In this document: positions 36,850 through 46,372 of the stretch, piece by piece | How the letters are laid out: every line of letters begins with the position of its first letter | Position numbering within the stretch: position 1 is the stretch's first letter | NCBI RefSeq assembly: GCF_030409805.1 | Contig: NZ_JAUFQP010000007.1 | Coordinates: forward strand, 806,001-870,000 | Origin: Algibacter miyuki | Lineage (GTDB): Bacteria; Bacteroidota; Bacteroidia; Flavobacteriales; Flavobacteriaceae | DNA length: 64,000 nt | Direction of reading: 5' to 3' | Notes under the pieces: model-generated | What the model was told of the DNA's origin: nothing | The model's input: the letters and a program-made list of their open reading frames with translations, nothing else | Database searches by the model: none | Translations under genes and position numbers: made by a program

Positions 36850-37359
36850 ATGGGTGTTATCGATATTGTTTTAGGAGCTTTAATTTTATTCGGACTGGTA
36901 CGTGGGTTTCTCAAAGGACTTTTTGTTGAGGTGGCTTCATTGGTGGCTTTGGTTGCAGGTGTTTATGGCGCCATTCATTTTAGTAATTTTGCTGCCGAAT
37001 TTTTGCAAACCAAAACCGATTGGGACGAAAAAACGATTAACATAACTGCCTTTGCAGTCACTTTTATAGTTATTATTTTAGTTATTTCTTTAGCAGGAAA
37101 AGCTTTGACTAAATTAGCCGATTTTGCCGCACTTGGTATTTTTAATAAGTTGGCTGGAGGTGTGTTTGGAGCTTTGAAGATTGCACTTATTTTGAGTGTT
37201 ATTTTAATAGTTTTCGATAGGATGAATAGCACAATTACTTTTGTAGAGGAAGAAAATGTAGCCGATTCCATACTTTACGAACCTGTGAAATCGCTAGTGC
37301 CAATGATTTTTCCAGACATTTTAACTCCAAAAGAAGACGTCGAAGAATCTGAAAATTAG
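36850..37359 (+). CDS. CvpA family membrane protein
   Basis: This is a 169-residue protein when started at 36850. It has four membrane helices and the family opening IDIVLGALILFGLVRGFLKG with the charged RG turn. A charged C-terminal tail (about 145-169) follows. CvpA proteins are linked to colicin V export and, more broadly, to membrane stress, but the exact role is not known. A 385-base gap separates it from the PSP1-domain gene. Confidence 0.88.
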   Translation: MGVIDIVLGALILFGLVRGFLKGLFVEVASLVALVAGVYGAIHFSNFAAEFLQTKTDWDEKTINITAFAVTFIVIILVISLAGKALTKLADFAALGIFNKLAGGVFGALKIALILSVILIVFDRMNSTITFVEEENVADSILYEPVKSLVPMIFPDILTPKEDVEESEN

Positions 37360-37744
37360 TCCTATTAACTAAAAAATGAATCACATTTTTTAGCATAGAA
37401 ATCTGTGAGAATACCGGAAGTTAGAGACTATTACTAAATTCTTGTTTTTAGTCTTTAGAATAATCTTATCTTTACGTCGAGAAGTTCTGCTTTAGTAGTA
37501 AACTCTTAAAAGCATTATACTCATGATTTTACGGAAAATAGTGCCGTAAAAACGAGATTCAATACCAACTTGAATATGGAATGTTGTGTTAGTAAATTGA
37601 ATTGTTTTTTTACTTAATTTTTAATAAAAAGTAAAATTGAATACAATTTTCTGGCTACATAAAATGTTTAATTTGATGTAAAACAAATAGTTATAAACCT
37701 TCTTTCGATAAACCTTAGTTTAATCGAAATCAATATAAAAATAT
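37360..37744. other. Intergenic gap of 385 bases, no gene recognised
   Basis: No ORF of useful length, tRNA or known riboswitch was recognised. It holds an eight-base hairpin, TTTTACGG (37527-37534) with CCGTAAAA (37544-37551), which has no T-run after it. It may carry the promoter of the PSP1 gene, but no clear -7 box was seen. Confidence 0.4.
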
Positions 37745-39163
37745 ATGGCTTGCGCAAGTTGCTCAACTAAAGACGGCTCTCCAAATGGCTGCAAAAATAA
37801 CGGTACCTGTGGTACAGATAGTTGCAATAAATTAACTGTTTTCGATTGGTTAGCGAATATGTCGCTTCCCAATGGCGAAAAACCATTTGATTGGGTAGAA
37901 GTGCGCTTTAAAAATGGCCGAAAAGACTACTATAAAAACTCCGAAAACCTAACATTAAGCATTGGTGATATTGTTGCTACTCAAGCACAATCTGGCCATG
38001 ATATTGGTATGGTTACCCTTTCGGGGGAATTGGTGCGTGTGCAAATGAAACGTAAAAATGTTTCGGAAACACCAGCTGAAATTTTAAAAATATACAGAAA
38101 AGCAAGTCAGAAAGATATCGATATTTGGTCTGCAGCCCGCGATAAGGAAGAACCTATGAAGGTGCGTGCCCGCCAGTTTGCAATAGATTTGAAATTGCAA
38201 ATGAAAATTTCGGATATCGAATTTCAAGGCGATGCAAGTAAAGCTACGTTTTATTATACGGCTGAAGAACGCGTTGATTTCCGAGAACTTATTAAAGTTT
38301 TTGCCCGCGAGTTTAGAACCCGTATTGAAATGAAACAAGTTGGATTTCGTCAAGAAGCTTCTCGACTTGGAGGTATTGGCTCTTGTGGTCGCGAATTATG
38401 CTGTTCAACATGGTTAACCGATTTTAGATCGGTAAGCACATCGGCAGCACGTTACCAGCAATTATCACTTAATCCGCAAAAATTAGCCGGACAATGTGGT
38501 AAATTAAAATGCTGTTTAAACTACGAATTGGATACGTATTTAGATGCTTTAAAGAGTTTTCCAAAAACAGATATTAAACTTAAAACTGCAAAAGGAACTG
38601 CGGTTTGTCAAAAAACAGACATTTTCAAAGGGCATATGTGGTATGCTTATGAAGGGGAATGGATGAATTGGCACAAAATAACAACCGAACAAGCCAACGA
38701 AATTATTGAGTCTAATAAAAACAATAAACCCGTTGCTAGTCTAGAAGAATTCGCCTCTGATGTTTTAGAAGAAGTGAAAACAGAGTTCGAAAACGTGGTT
38801 GGTCAAGATAGTTTAACACGTTTCGATAGTCCAAAACGTAATAATAAACGTAAAAACAATAGACGCAAGCCAGGGCAAAAGGCAGGTGAGAATTCTAATC
38901 AGAAACCAAAACCGAATCCTAAAAAACCAAACGCTAGCCGAAAACCACAGCATCCAAATCAAAGGGCGGCTAATCCAAAAGGAGCTAATGCAAAAGGGGA
39001 TGGAGCTCCAAAAGCAGCTCCTAAAAGAGCACCAAAAAAGAAAACTGGTGATAATAGCCCACAAAGCACGGCTAAACCAAATAGTAACCCAAGTAAGAAT
39101 AACCGTAACCGGAATAATAAAAGAAAACCAAAACCACAAAACAATAATAATGCTACCGAATAA
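37745..39163 (+). CDS. PSP1 (RicT/YaaT-like) domain protein with long basic tail
   Basis: This is a 472-residue protein. A Cys-rich N terminus (CASCSTKDGSPNGCKNNGTC) and the PSP1 domain (about 40-300) are followed by a tail of about 120 residues that is highly rich in K, N, P, R and A. The family signature GIGSCGRELCCSTWL, with CGKLKCCLNYE behind it, supplies Fe-S-type cysteines. The B. subtilis relative is part of the Fe-S RicAFT complex that affects RNase Y and sporulation. The tail looks like a low-complexity, possibly RNA-binding, extension. The end overlaps the gldH start by 14 bases. Confidence 0.88.
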   Translation: MACASCSTKDGSPNGCKNNGTCGTDSCNKLTVFDWLANMSLPNGEKPFDWVEVRFKNGRKDYYKNSENLTLSIGDIVATQAQSGHDIGMVTLSGELVRVQMKRKNVSETPAEILKIYRKASQKDIDIWSAARDKEEPMKVRARQFAIDLKLQMKISDIEFQGDASKATFYYTAEERVDFRELIKVFAREFRTRIEMKQVGFRQEASRLGGIGSCGRELCCSTWLTDFRSVSTSAARYQQLSLNPQKLAGQCGKLKCCLNYELDTYLDALKSFPKTDIKLKTAKGTAVCQKTDIFKGHMWYAYEGEWMNWHKITTEQANEIIESNKNNKPVASLEEFASDVLEEVKTEFENVVGQDSLTRFDSPKRNNKRKNNRRKPGQKAGENSNQKPKPNPKKPNASRKPQHPNQRAANPKGANAKGDGAPKAAPKRAPKKKTGDNSPQSTAKPNSNPSKNNRNRNNKRKPKPQNNNNATE

Positions 39164-39650
39164 TAGCTTTTTATTTTTTTTAATAGCCGCATTTGTATTT
39201 ACATCTTGCGATCCTAATCGTGTTTTCGACGACTATCAATCGGTTCCAAATACCTGGAATAAAGAACATGTTATTAGTTTTAAAGTTAATCCAGTAGATT
39301 CGGTTAAACCGCTTGATTTGTTTGTAAATATTAGAAATACTAACGAGTATAAATTCAGTAATCTGTTTTTAATTGTTGAAATGATAAACCCTAATGGGAA
39401 AATTCAAAAAGACACTTTAGAATATAAAATGGCCGAACCTAGTGGTAAACTTTTAGGTACAGGTTATACCGATATAAAAGAAAATAAACTTTGGTATAAA
39501 GAAGGTTTTGTGTTTAACGAAACTGGCGATTATACTATTAACATTCAACAAGCCATGCGCGAAAACGGTAAAGTAAACGGCGTAAAAAACTTAGATGGCA
39601 TTACCGATGTTGGATTCAGAATAGAAAACCCTACCAATATTAAACCCTAA
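39150..39650 (+). CDS. gldH: Gliding motility lipoprotein GldH
   Basis: This is a 166-residue lipoprotein. The signal peptide ends in a lipobox, FVFTSC, with C20 as the lipid site. The rest matches GldH (DPNRVFDDYQSVPNTWNK and NIQQAMRENGKVNGVKNLDG). GldH is essential for gliding in Flavobacterium johnsoniae and associates with the GldKLMN/T9SS region. The start at 39150 is chosen because the upstream part of the open frame (38886-39149) is a shadow of the PSP1 tail. The gene overlaps the PSP1 stop by 14 bases, suggesting coupling. Confidence 0.93.
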   Translation: MLPNNSFLFFLIAAFVFTSCDPNRVFDDYQSVPNTWNKEHVISFKVNPVDSVKPLDLFVNIRNTNEYKFSNLFLIVEMINPNGKIQKDTLEYKMAEPSGKLLGTGYTDIKENKLWYKEGFVFNETGDYTINIQQAMRENGKVNGVKNLDGITDVGFRIENPTNIKP

Positions 39651-39691
39651 TTTCAAAACTTAAGCCGCTTATCACTTAAGGCAATTAAACG

Positions 39692-42037
39692 ATGGCAAAA
39701 GCAAAAAAACAAACAAACACTGTTCCCGATTTTACAAAATACGTCCGATTATTTTGGATTGCATTTTTAGGCGGAATTCTCTCAATAGTACTTATTTTTT
39801 TATTGGCTTCTTGGGGCGTTTTTGGTGAAATGCCAGATCATACCGTATTAGAAAATCCTAAAACAAACCTGGCAACAGAAATTCTTTCTACCGATGGGAA
39901 AACTTTAGGTAAATTCTATTTTAATGATAATAGAACACCCGTTGGCTATAATGAGTTACCACCATATTTGGTTAACGCTTTAATGGCAACAGAAGATGCA
40001 CGTTTTAAAGATCATTCAGGTATCGATGCCAAGGGAACCTTACGTGCTATACTTACACTTGGTAGTGGCGGTGGAGCAAGTACTATTTCTCAGCAGCTAG
40101 CAAAACAATTATTTCATGGTGAAGGATCTAAAAATATTGTAGAACGTGTTTTACAAAAAGTAAAAGAGTGGATTATTGCTATTCGTTTAGAGCGTCAATA
40201 TACCAAAGAAGAAATTATAGCGCAATATTTTAATATTTACGATTTTTTAAATAATGCCGATGGTATCCGTAGTGCATCCAGTATCTATTTTGATAAAGAG
40301 CCTAAAGAGTTGGACGTAAAAGAGTCTGCTATGTTAGTGGGGATGTTCAAAAACTCGTCACTTTTTAATCCTAGAAGACGTCCAGAAATGGTTAGCGACA
40401 GGCGTAATGTGGTATTGGCTCAAATGTATAAATACGGTTACATTAATGAATCACTTAAAGATTCGCTTCAAAAAACCGATCTTGATTTAAAATATACGCC
40501 ACAATCTCATAGAGATGGTATTGCGACGTATTTTAGAGGTTATTTGGATGGTTTTATGAAAGATTGGATTAAGGAAAACCCAAAACCAGATGGTACAAAG
40601 TATGATTTGTATAATGATGGGTTGACCATTTATACAACTATCGATTCACGTATGCAAAAGCATGCTGAAGATGCGGTAGAACAACACATGTCGAGATTAC
40701 AGGCTGAGTTTTTTAAACAGAATTCACCCGAAAGAAATCCGACGGCTCCATTTTTAGATCTTAATAAAGATGAAGTTTCGTCATTGTTAAGACGTAGTAT
40801 GAAACAATCTGAACGATGGAGACACTTAAAATACGATTTAAAAAAATCGGATAAAGAAATTGAAGAATCTTTCGATAAACCTGCTGAAATGTCTGTGTTT
40901 GCTTGGAAAGAAGGGAAGCCTTCTGAAATAGATACCATCATGAAGCCTATGGATTCTATGCGTTATTACAAGTCGTTTTTACGTACAGGTATGATGTCTA
41001 TGGATCCACAAACGGGCCATGTTAAAGCCTGGGTTGGAGGCATGAATTATCGACATTTTCAATACGATATGGTAAAACAAGGAAAGCGCCAAATTGGTTC
41101 TACCTTTAAACCTTTTGTTTATACAGCTGCTATGGATCAGTTGCACTTATCGCCTTGCGACGAATTGCCTGATACGCCATTTTGTATAGAAGCCAATAAA
41201 TATGGGAATCCAGAAGCTTGGTGTCCTAAAAACTCAGGCGGTGAATATGGCGGGACACGTAGCCTTAAAAATGCTTTAGCAAATTCTGTTAATACCATTA
41301 CGGCACAATTAATTGATAAGGTTGGTCCGCAAACGGTAATCGATTTAGTTAAAAAGTTAGGTATTGATTCTGAGATTCCAGCGGTACCTTCTATCGCCTT
41401 AGGAACACCTGATATTAGTGTTTACGAAATGGTAGGAGCTTATTCTTCTTTTGCAAACCAAGGCGTTTATACTAAACCGGTTATGGTGACTACAATTGCC
41501 GATAAAAACGGAACGATTTTGTATCAATTTAAACCTGAAACTCGCGATGTTTTAAGTGCAGAAACGGCTTATGTTACCGTGAAGCTCATGGAAGGTGTAA
41601 CACAGTCGGGGTCAGGTGCACGATTAAGAGGAAAAGGTAGAGATGCGTATAGAGCGGATTATAGAAAAGTAATCACGGGTTATCCATACGAATTAACAAA
41701 TCCAATTGCAGGTAAAACAGGAACCACACAAAACCAAAGTGATGGCTGGTTTATGGGTATGGTGCCTAATTTAGTTACTGGCGTTTGGGTTGGTGGCGAA
41801 GATAGAGCGGTGCATTTCCCTAATATTACTTACGGTCAAGGTGCTGCCATGGCTTTACCTATTTGGGGTGTTTATATGAAGAGTTGTTATGCCGATAAGA
41901 ATTTAGATATTTCTACAGGAGCTTTTGAAAAACCTAAAAATTTATCAATAAACGTAGATTGTTCTCAAACGGATGATGATGATAATTCGAATAGCAGTCA
42001 GCCAGGTCAAGATATGCCAGACGATTTAAATTTCTAA
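39692..42037 (+). CDS. Class A penicillin-binding protein (PBP1A-like)
   Basis: This is a 781-residue bifunctional peptidoglycan synthase. It has one N-terminal membrane anchor (about 20-40), a GT51 transglycosylase domain (about 60-240) with catalytic E101 in ATEDARF, and a transpeptidase domain. The transpeptidase has S470-T-F-K473, SVN in LANSVNT and KTGT. A short acidic Asp/Asn/Ser-rich tail ends the protein. Length and motif order are those of mrcA/ponA. It lies 41 bases after gldH and is probably co-transcribed with it. Confidence 0.95.
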   Translation: MAKAKKQTNTVPDFTKYVRLFWIAFLGGILSIVLIFLLASWGVFGEMPDHTVLENPKTNLATEILSTDGKTLGKFYFNDNRTPVGYNELPPYLVNALMATEDARFKDHSGIDAKGTLRAILTLGSGGGASTISQQLAKQLFHGEGSKNIVERVLQKVKEWIIAIRLERQYTKEEIIAQYFNIYDFLNNADGIRSASSIYFDKEPKELDVKESAMLVGMFKNSSLFNPRRRPEMVSDRRNVVLAQMYKYGYINESLKDSLQKTDLDLKYTPQSHRDGIATYFRGYLDGFMKDWIKENPKPDGTKYDLYNDGLTIYTTIDSRMQKHAEDAVEQHMSRLQAEFFKQNSPERNPTAPFLDLNKDEVSSLLRRSMKQSERWRHLKYDLKKSDKEIEESFDKPAEMSVFAWKEGKPSEIDTIMKPMDSMRYYKSFLRTGMMSMDPQTGHVKAWVGGMNYRHFQYDMVKQGKRQIGSTFKPFVYTAAMDQLHLSPCDELPDTPFCIEANKYGNPEAWCPKNSGGEYGGTRSLKNALANSVNTITAQLIDKVGPQTVIDLVKKLGIDSEIPAVPSIALGTPDISVYEMVGAYSSFANQGVYTKPVMVTTIADKNGTILYQFKPETRDVLSAETAYVTVKLMEGVTQSGSGARLRGKGRDAYRADYRKVITGYPYELTNPIAGKTGTTQNQSDGWFMGMVPNLVTGVWVGGEDRAVHFPNITYGQGAAMALPIWGVYMKSCYADKNLDISTGAFEKPKNLSINVDCSQTDDDDNSNSSQPGQDMPDDLNF

Positions 42038-42087
42038 AAAAATAATATTTTACTTCGGAATTTATTCTGAAAACAAGAAATAAAACG

Positions 42088-42117
42088 AAACCATCCTTTT
42101 TAAAGGATGGTTTTTTT
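42088..42117 (+). terminator. Terminator after the PBP gene
   Basis: CCATCCTTT (42091-42099) pairs with AAAGGATGG (42102-42110) around a TT loop. A run of seven T follows. Confidence 0.9.
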
Positions 42118-42217
42118 ATTGTTATTATTTTGTACTTATTATTGAATAATTCGTAAATTTATACATCTTTATGAGTTGATTTTTCAATAACATAAAGTTG
42201 AACTAAATAGAATTCCA

Positions 42218-42922
42218 ATGATAAATAAAAAAGTAGACGATATTAAGCAGGCCTTAGTTGGTGTAAAAAATGGTATGACGTTTATGTTTGGCGGTTTCGG
42301 ACTTAGTGGTATTCCGGAAAATGCTATTGCCGAACTGGTGCATTTGGGGGTTAAAGATTTAACGTGTATTTCTAATAATGCCGGTGTGGATAATTTCGGA
42401 TTGGGTTTATTACTTCAGAAAAGACAAATAAAAAAAATGATATCGTCTTATGTTGGGGAAAACGATGAATTCGAACGCCAAATGCTTTCAGGAGAATTGG
42501 ATGTAGAACTGATTCCGCAAGGTACTTTAGCCGAACGTTGCCGGGCAGCGCAAGCTGGTTTTCCTGCTATTTACACACCTGCAGGTTATGGTACAGAAGT
42601 AGCCGAAGGAAAAGAAACCAGAGAATTCGATGGTAAAATGTATGTTTTGGAACGTGCCTTTAAAGCCGATTTTGCTTTTGTGAAGGCATGGAAAGGCGAT
42701 GCTGCCGGTAATTTAATTTTTAAAGGAACAGCTCGTAATTTTAATCCTGTAATGTGTGGTGCTGCTACAATAACGGTTGCAGAGGTTGAAGAGCTCGTGC
42801 CATTAGGAGAACTCGATCCGAATCAAATTCATATTCCAGGTATTTTTGTGCAACGTATATTTAAAGGTGCGCATTATGAAAAACGCATCGAACAACGCAC
42901 GGTTAGAACCAAAGCGGTTTAA
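42218..42922 (+). CDS. 3-oxoacid CoA-transferase subunit A
   Basis: This is a 234-residue protein with the typical opening [23 protein letters not shown]. It binds CoA and, with the B subunit 36 bases downstream, moves CoA from succinyl-CoA to acetoacetate or another 3-oxoacid. It may use branched-chain or ketone-body breakdown products. Both subunits are complete, in the usual A-B order. Confidence 0.95.
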   Translation: MINKKVDDIKQALVGVKNGMTFMFGGFGLSGIPENAIAELVHLGVKDLTCISNNAGVDNFGLGLLLQKRQIKKMISSYVGENDEFERQMLSGELDVELIPQGTLAERCRAAQAGFPAIYTPAGYGTEVAEGKETREFDGKMYVLERAFKADFAFVKAWKGDAAGNLIFKGTARNFNPVMCGAATITVAEVEELVPLGELDPNQIHIPGIFVQRIFKGAHYEKRIEQRTVRTKAV

Positions 42923-42958
42923 TTTGGTATAATCCATCATCATTAAAAACTTATAAAA

Positions 42959-43612
42959 ATGTTAGATAAAATCGGGATAGCTCAACGTATCGCACAGGAG
43001 GTTCAAAATGGATATTATGTTAATTTAGGCATTGGTATTCCTACATTGGTAGCCAATTATGTTCGTGATGATATTGAGGTTGAATTTCAAAGTGAAAACG
43101 GCGTTTTAGGCATGGGACCATTTCCTTTTGAAGGAGAAGAAGATGCCGATGTTATTAACGCGGGAAAACAAACTATCACAACCCTACCGGGGGCGAGTTT
43201 CTTTGATTCGGCTTTGAGTTTTTCTATGATTCGTGGGCAACACGTCGATTTAACTATTCTAGGTGCTATGGAAGTAGCGGAAAATGGCGATATCGCTAAT
43301 TGGAAAATCCCTGGACGAATGGTAAAAGGCATGGGAGGCGCTATGGATCTTGTGGCGAGTGCTGAAAATATTATTGTTGCCATGATGCATACGAACAAGA
43401 AAGGCGAATCTAAACTTTTAAAAAGATGTTCGCTTCCTTTAACAGGGGTAGGTTGTGTTAAGCGTATTGTAACTAACTTAGCTGTGTTAGAAGTAACCAA
43501 GAGCGGATTTAAACTTTTAGAGCGTGCGCCTGGAGTATCTGTGGAGGATATTAAAAAGGCTACGGAAGGCACTTTGATTATTGAAGGCGATATTCCGGAA
43601 ATGGTACTGTAA
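42959..43612 (+). CDS. 3-oxoacid CoA-transferase subunit B
   Basis: This is a 217-residue protein. The catalytic glutamate is E46 in QSENGVLG, part of the family block SENGVLGMGPFPFEG. It partners subunit A upstream. The pair resembles ScoA/ScoB. The gene is followed by a gap of about 220 bases with only the small ORF at 43833. Confidence 0.95.
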   Translation: MLDKIGIAQRIAQEVQNGYYVNLGIGIPTLVANYVRDDIEVEFQSENGVLGMGPFPFEGEEDADVINAGKQTITTLPGASFFDSALSFSMIRGQHVDLTILGAMEVAENGDIANWKIPGRMVKGMGGAMDLVASAENIIVAMMHTNKKGESKLLKRCSLPLTGVGCVKRIVTNLAVLEVTKSGFKLLERAPGVSVEDIKKATEGTLIIEGDIPEMVL

Positions 43613-43717
43613 AGCATGAAATAGGGCTTAAATAAGATTTAATCGACATTAAATGTTAAAATTTAATGTATTTCATCGATTAATAATGTATTTCAGCTGA
43701 TTATTCAATCTAAATAC

Positions 43718-43725
43718 TATCTTTA
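43718..43725 (+). promoter_or_regulatory. Possible -7 box upstream of the 42-aa ORF
   Basis: TATCTTTA is a near match to TAnnTTTG, about 108 bases before the ATG of the small ORF. No strong -33 element was seen. Confidence 0.35.
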
Positions 43726-43832
43726 CAGAGCCCAAAGAAACCAAGTGTATTTATAGATTACCCCAAATCTACCATAATCTTAACTTATTTTAATGGGCCC
43801 CAAATTTATCATTAACCTAACCGAAAGTGATT

Positions 43833-43961
43833 ATGAATTTTGCACCAAATCTACCTGAACAACCTACAATTAAAGTGAGTAAATTTCAAGAAACCATGCA
43901 TGGCAACATGCAATTTTTAAAAGGTTTACTATACTTAACCAAAAAACTTTTCATGCTGTAA
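43833..43961 (+). CDS. Small ORF (42 aa) with terminator, unknown function
   Basis: The frame reads MNFAPNLPEQPTIKVSKFQE at the start and ends FLKGLLYLTKKLFML. A hydrophobic patch (LKGLLYLTKKLFM) looks amphipathic. It has a possible -7 box and a strong terminator whose stem includes the last codons. No homologue is recognised. It may instead be a small RNA with a chance ORF. Confidence 0.45.
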   Translation: MNFAPNLPEQPTIKVSKFQETMHGNMQFLKGLLYLTKKLFML

Positions 43962-43982
43962 CCTACCAGCATGATTTTTTTT
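43952..43982 (+). terminator. Terminator of the 42-aa ORF
   Basis: CATGCTG (43952-43958) pairs with CAGCATG (43967-43973), followed by a long T-run. The stop codon of the small ORF lies in the loop. Confidence 0.82.
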
Positions 43983-45658
43983 TAAATGCCTTTCGGAATA
44001 GCTTCAATTAATTTTTTAGTGTATTCCTTTTTAGGTGTTTTATAGATGACATCAGCATCGTCTAATTCTTCAATTTTACCTTTATTCATCACTAACAACT
44101 GGTCGCTCATATATTTAACCACAGCCAAATCGTGCGAAATAAAGATGTAAGTAAATCCAAAGTCTTCTTTTAATTCATTTAATAAATTTAAAACCTGAGC
44201 TTGTACCGAAATATCGAGAGCAGAAACCGATTCGTCGCAAACAATAAGTTTAGGTTGTAAAGCAATGGTTCTAGCAATACCAATACGTTGGCGCTGTCCG
44301 CCAGAAAATTCATGAGGATAGCGATTGAAGTAATCTTCCGACAACCCGACACGATTTAAAATTTCAATGACTTTCGCTTTTCGTTCTTTATTATTGCTGA
44401 AGAGGTTATGAACAATCATGGGCTCCATGATGGCTTCTCCAACAGGAATTCTCGGATTCAAGGATGAATAAGGATCTTGAAAAATAATTTGAATGTCTTT
44501 CCTAAGTTTTCGTATGTCTGTTTTCTTTAATTTTGTAATATCAATGCCGTTGTATAAAATTTGTCCAGCAGTTGCTTTATCTAATTGGAGTATGGCGTTG
44601 CCGAGTGTTGATTTTCCACAGCCCGATTCGCCTACTAAACCTAAAGTTTCACCTTCATACAATTTGAAGCTTACGTTGTTTACCGCTTTAAAGGATGTTG
44701 GTTTTTTAAACCACCCAGAACTAGAAAAATATTCCTTTTCAACATTTATAACTTCTAATAGTGGTTTTTTAGCATATATTTTAGCGTGATTTTCCTTTCT
44801 ATCAGCATCTGTAACAATTGTTTTAGATATGGTATTGTCTAAAAAATCTTGTATGGTTGGCAAGGTTTTTAATCGCACATCTAAGGATGGTCTCGAATTT
44901 ATTAAGGCTTTCGTATAATTATGCTGCGGATTTTTAAAAATGGTAGAAACCAAGCCTTCTTCAACTAAATTCCCTCTAAACATAACCAACACATGGTTGG
45001 CTATTTCAGAAATTAAGGATAAATCGTGCGTAATAAAAATAATACTCATTTGAGTTTCGGCCTGTAAATCTTTAAGGAGCTTTATAATCTCCTTTTGTAC
45101 GGTAACATCGAGTGCTGTGGTAGGTTCGTCGGCGATTAAAACATCGGGTTTGCAAGCGATAGCCATGGCAATCATGACACGCTGCTTTTGCCCGCCCGAA
45201 ATTTCGTGTGGATATTTAGAATAGGTTATTTCTACATCGGGCAACTTCACTTTTTCGAATAAGGCTAAAGTTTCATTTGCGGCTTCCTTTTTCGATAAAT
45301 CGGTATGTTGTAACAGAATTTCTTGCACTTGTTTTCCGCAGGTCATTGAAGGATTTAAGGAACTCATAGGTTCCTGAAAGATCATCGCTATTTTTTTTCC
45401 TCGAATTTTTTGAAAAGCTTTGGAAGATAATTGTGTTAAATCTTCACCATGAAATAGAATACTTCCTGAAACAATTTTTGAAATTTTCTTCGGAAGTAAG
45501 CCTAATATAGCTAGTGAGGAAACGGATTTGCCTGAACCCGATTCGCCAACAATACCTAAGATTTCATTTTCTTTTAGATTAAAAGAAATGTTATGAATAA
45601 CCTGATTTGCACCAAAGGCAATAGATAAGTTGTTAACGCTAAGGATGTTTTTTTTCAT
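43982..45658 (-). CDS. Double-domain oligopeptide ABC ATPase (DppD-DppF fusion type)
   Basis: This is a 558-residue protein with two ABC domains in tandem, joined by a linker of about 50 residues. The first carries GESGSGKS (38-45), LSGGQ-type ISGGQKQR and DVLIADEP. The second carries GESGCGKS (around 346), FSGGQRQR and LIVCDES. In the second domain the Walker B acidic residue is followed by serine, as is common in DppF. Such fusions supply energy to peptide or nickel importers, but no permease or binding protein is adjacent. The first base after the exonuclease stop is the start. Confidence 0.9.
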   Translation of the reverse strand: MKKNILSVNNLSIAFGANQVIHNISFNLKENEILGIVGESGSGKSVSSLAILGLLPKKISKIVSGSILFHGEDLTQLSSKAFQKIRGKKIAMIFQEPMSSLNPSMTCGKQVQEILLQHTDLSKKEAANETLALFEKVKLPDVEITYSKYPHEISGGQKQRVMIAMAIACKPDVLIADEPTTALDVTVQKEIIKLLKDLQAETQMSIIFITHDLSLISEIANHVLVMFRGNLVEEGLVSTIFKNPQHNYTKALINSRPSLDVRLKTLPTIQDFLDNTISKTIVTDADRKENHAKIYAKKPLLEVINVEKEYFSSSGWFKKPTSFKAVNNVSFKLYEGETLGLVGESGCGKSTLGNAILQLDKATAGQILYNGIDITKLKKTDIRKLRKDIQIIFQDPYSSLNPRIPVGEAIMEPMIVHNLFSNNKERKAKVIEILNRVGLSEDYFNRYPHEFSGGQRQRIGIARTIALQPKLIVCDESVSALDISVQAQVLNLLNELKEDFGFTYIFISHDLAVVKYMSDQLLVMNKGKIEELDDADVIYKTPKKEYTKKLIEAIPKGI

Positions 45659-46372
45659 TTAAATATGAATAATTTCGTCGTTTGTTAAAATAGCATCGCC
45701 TCGCAATCTTAAAAATATTTGAGCCACCGCAATGGTGTCTTTTTCACAATAGGTAACAATCCGGTCAATTTCGTTTTCCTCGTAAAATACACGACAGACT
45801 TCACTGCCGTCAATATCATCTTTAGGTGATGGAATGCCTAAAACATTGGTAAGCAACTTTAATGATGTATAGGTTTTATAGTCGCCAAACTTCCATAATT
45901 CTAAAGTGTCTAAATGCGGAACTTCCCAAGGTTTTTTACCAAAAAGGTTTAATTTTTCTGGAATTTCAATGTCATTAATAATCATGCGCCTAGCAATGTA
46001 TGGAAAATCGAATTCTTTTCCATTATGTCCGCAAAGTAAATGTTTCGGATGATTAAAATGTGTATTTAAAAGGGTTTTAAAATCTTCAAGAATCGTGGTT
46101 TCATCACCAAAAAAAGAAGTCGTTCTAAACGTTCTCGAATCTTCGGTAATTTTAAAATATCCTACCGAAATACAAACTATTTTTCCGAATTCTGCCCAAA
46201 TTCCGGCGCGTTCGTAAAAGTCTTCAGCTGTTTCATCTGCCTGGCGTTGGTATTTCGATTTATGGTCCCAAAGGGCTTGTTTGGTTTCATCTAAATCGGA
46301 AAAATATTGAGTTTCTGGAACGGTTTCAATATCCAGAAATAAAATGTTTTCTAAGTTCAGTTTACGTATCAT
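45659..46372 (-). CDS. PolB-like 3'-5' exonuclease (DEDD family)
   Basis: This is a 237-residue protein of the predicted 3'-5' exonuclease related to the exonuclease domain of DNA polymerase B. Motif I is FLDIETVPE with D14 and E16, motif II is GHNGKEFDFPYIARR, and motif III is in YCEKDTIAVAQIF. It probably degrades or proofreads DNA or RNA. Its ATG overlaps the stop of the serine hydrolase gene by four bases, and the ABC gene starts at the next base. Confidence 0.88.
   Translation of the reverse strand: MIRKLNLENILFLDIETVPETQYFSDLDETKQALWDHKSKYQRQADETAEDFYERAGIWAEFGKIVCISVGYFKITEDSRTFRTTSFFGDETTILEDFKTLLNTHFNHPKHLLCGHNGKEFDFPYIARRMIINDIEIPEKLNLFGKKPWEVPHLDTLELWKFGDYKTYTSLKLLTNVLGIPSPKDDIDGSEVCRVFYEENEIDRIVTYCEKDTIAVAQIFLRLRGDAILTNDEIIHI

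Noticed and set aside
37527..37551. Hairpin in the 37360-37744 gap as a terminator
   Set aside because: No T-run follows on either strand. It is listed only as a hairpin.
38886..39149. Open reading frame extending gldH upstream by 88 codons
   Set aside because: It is a second reading of the low-complexity PSP1 tail. The true GldH signal peptide and lipobox begin at 39150.
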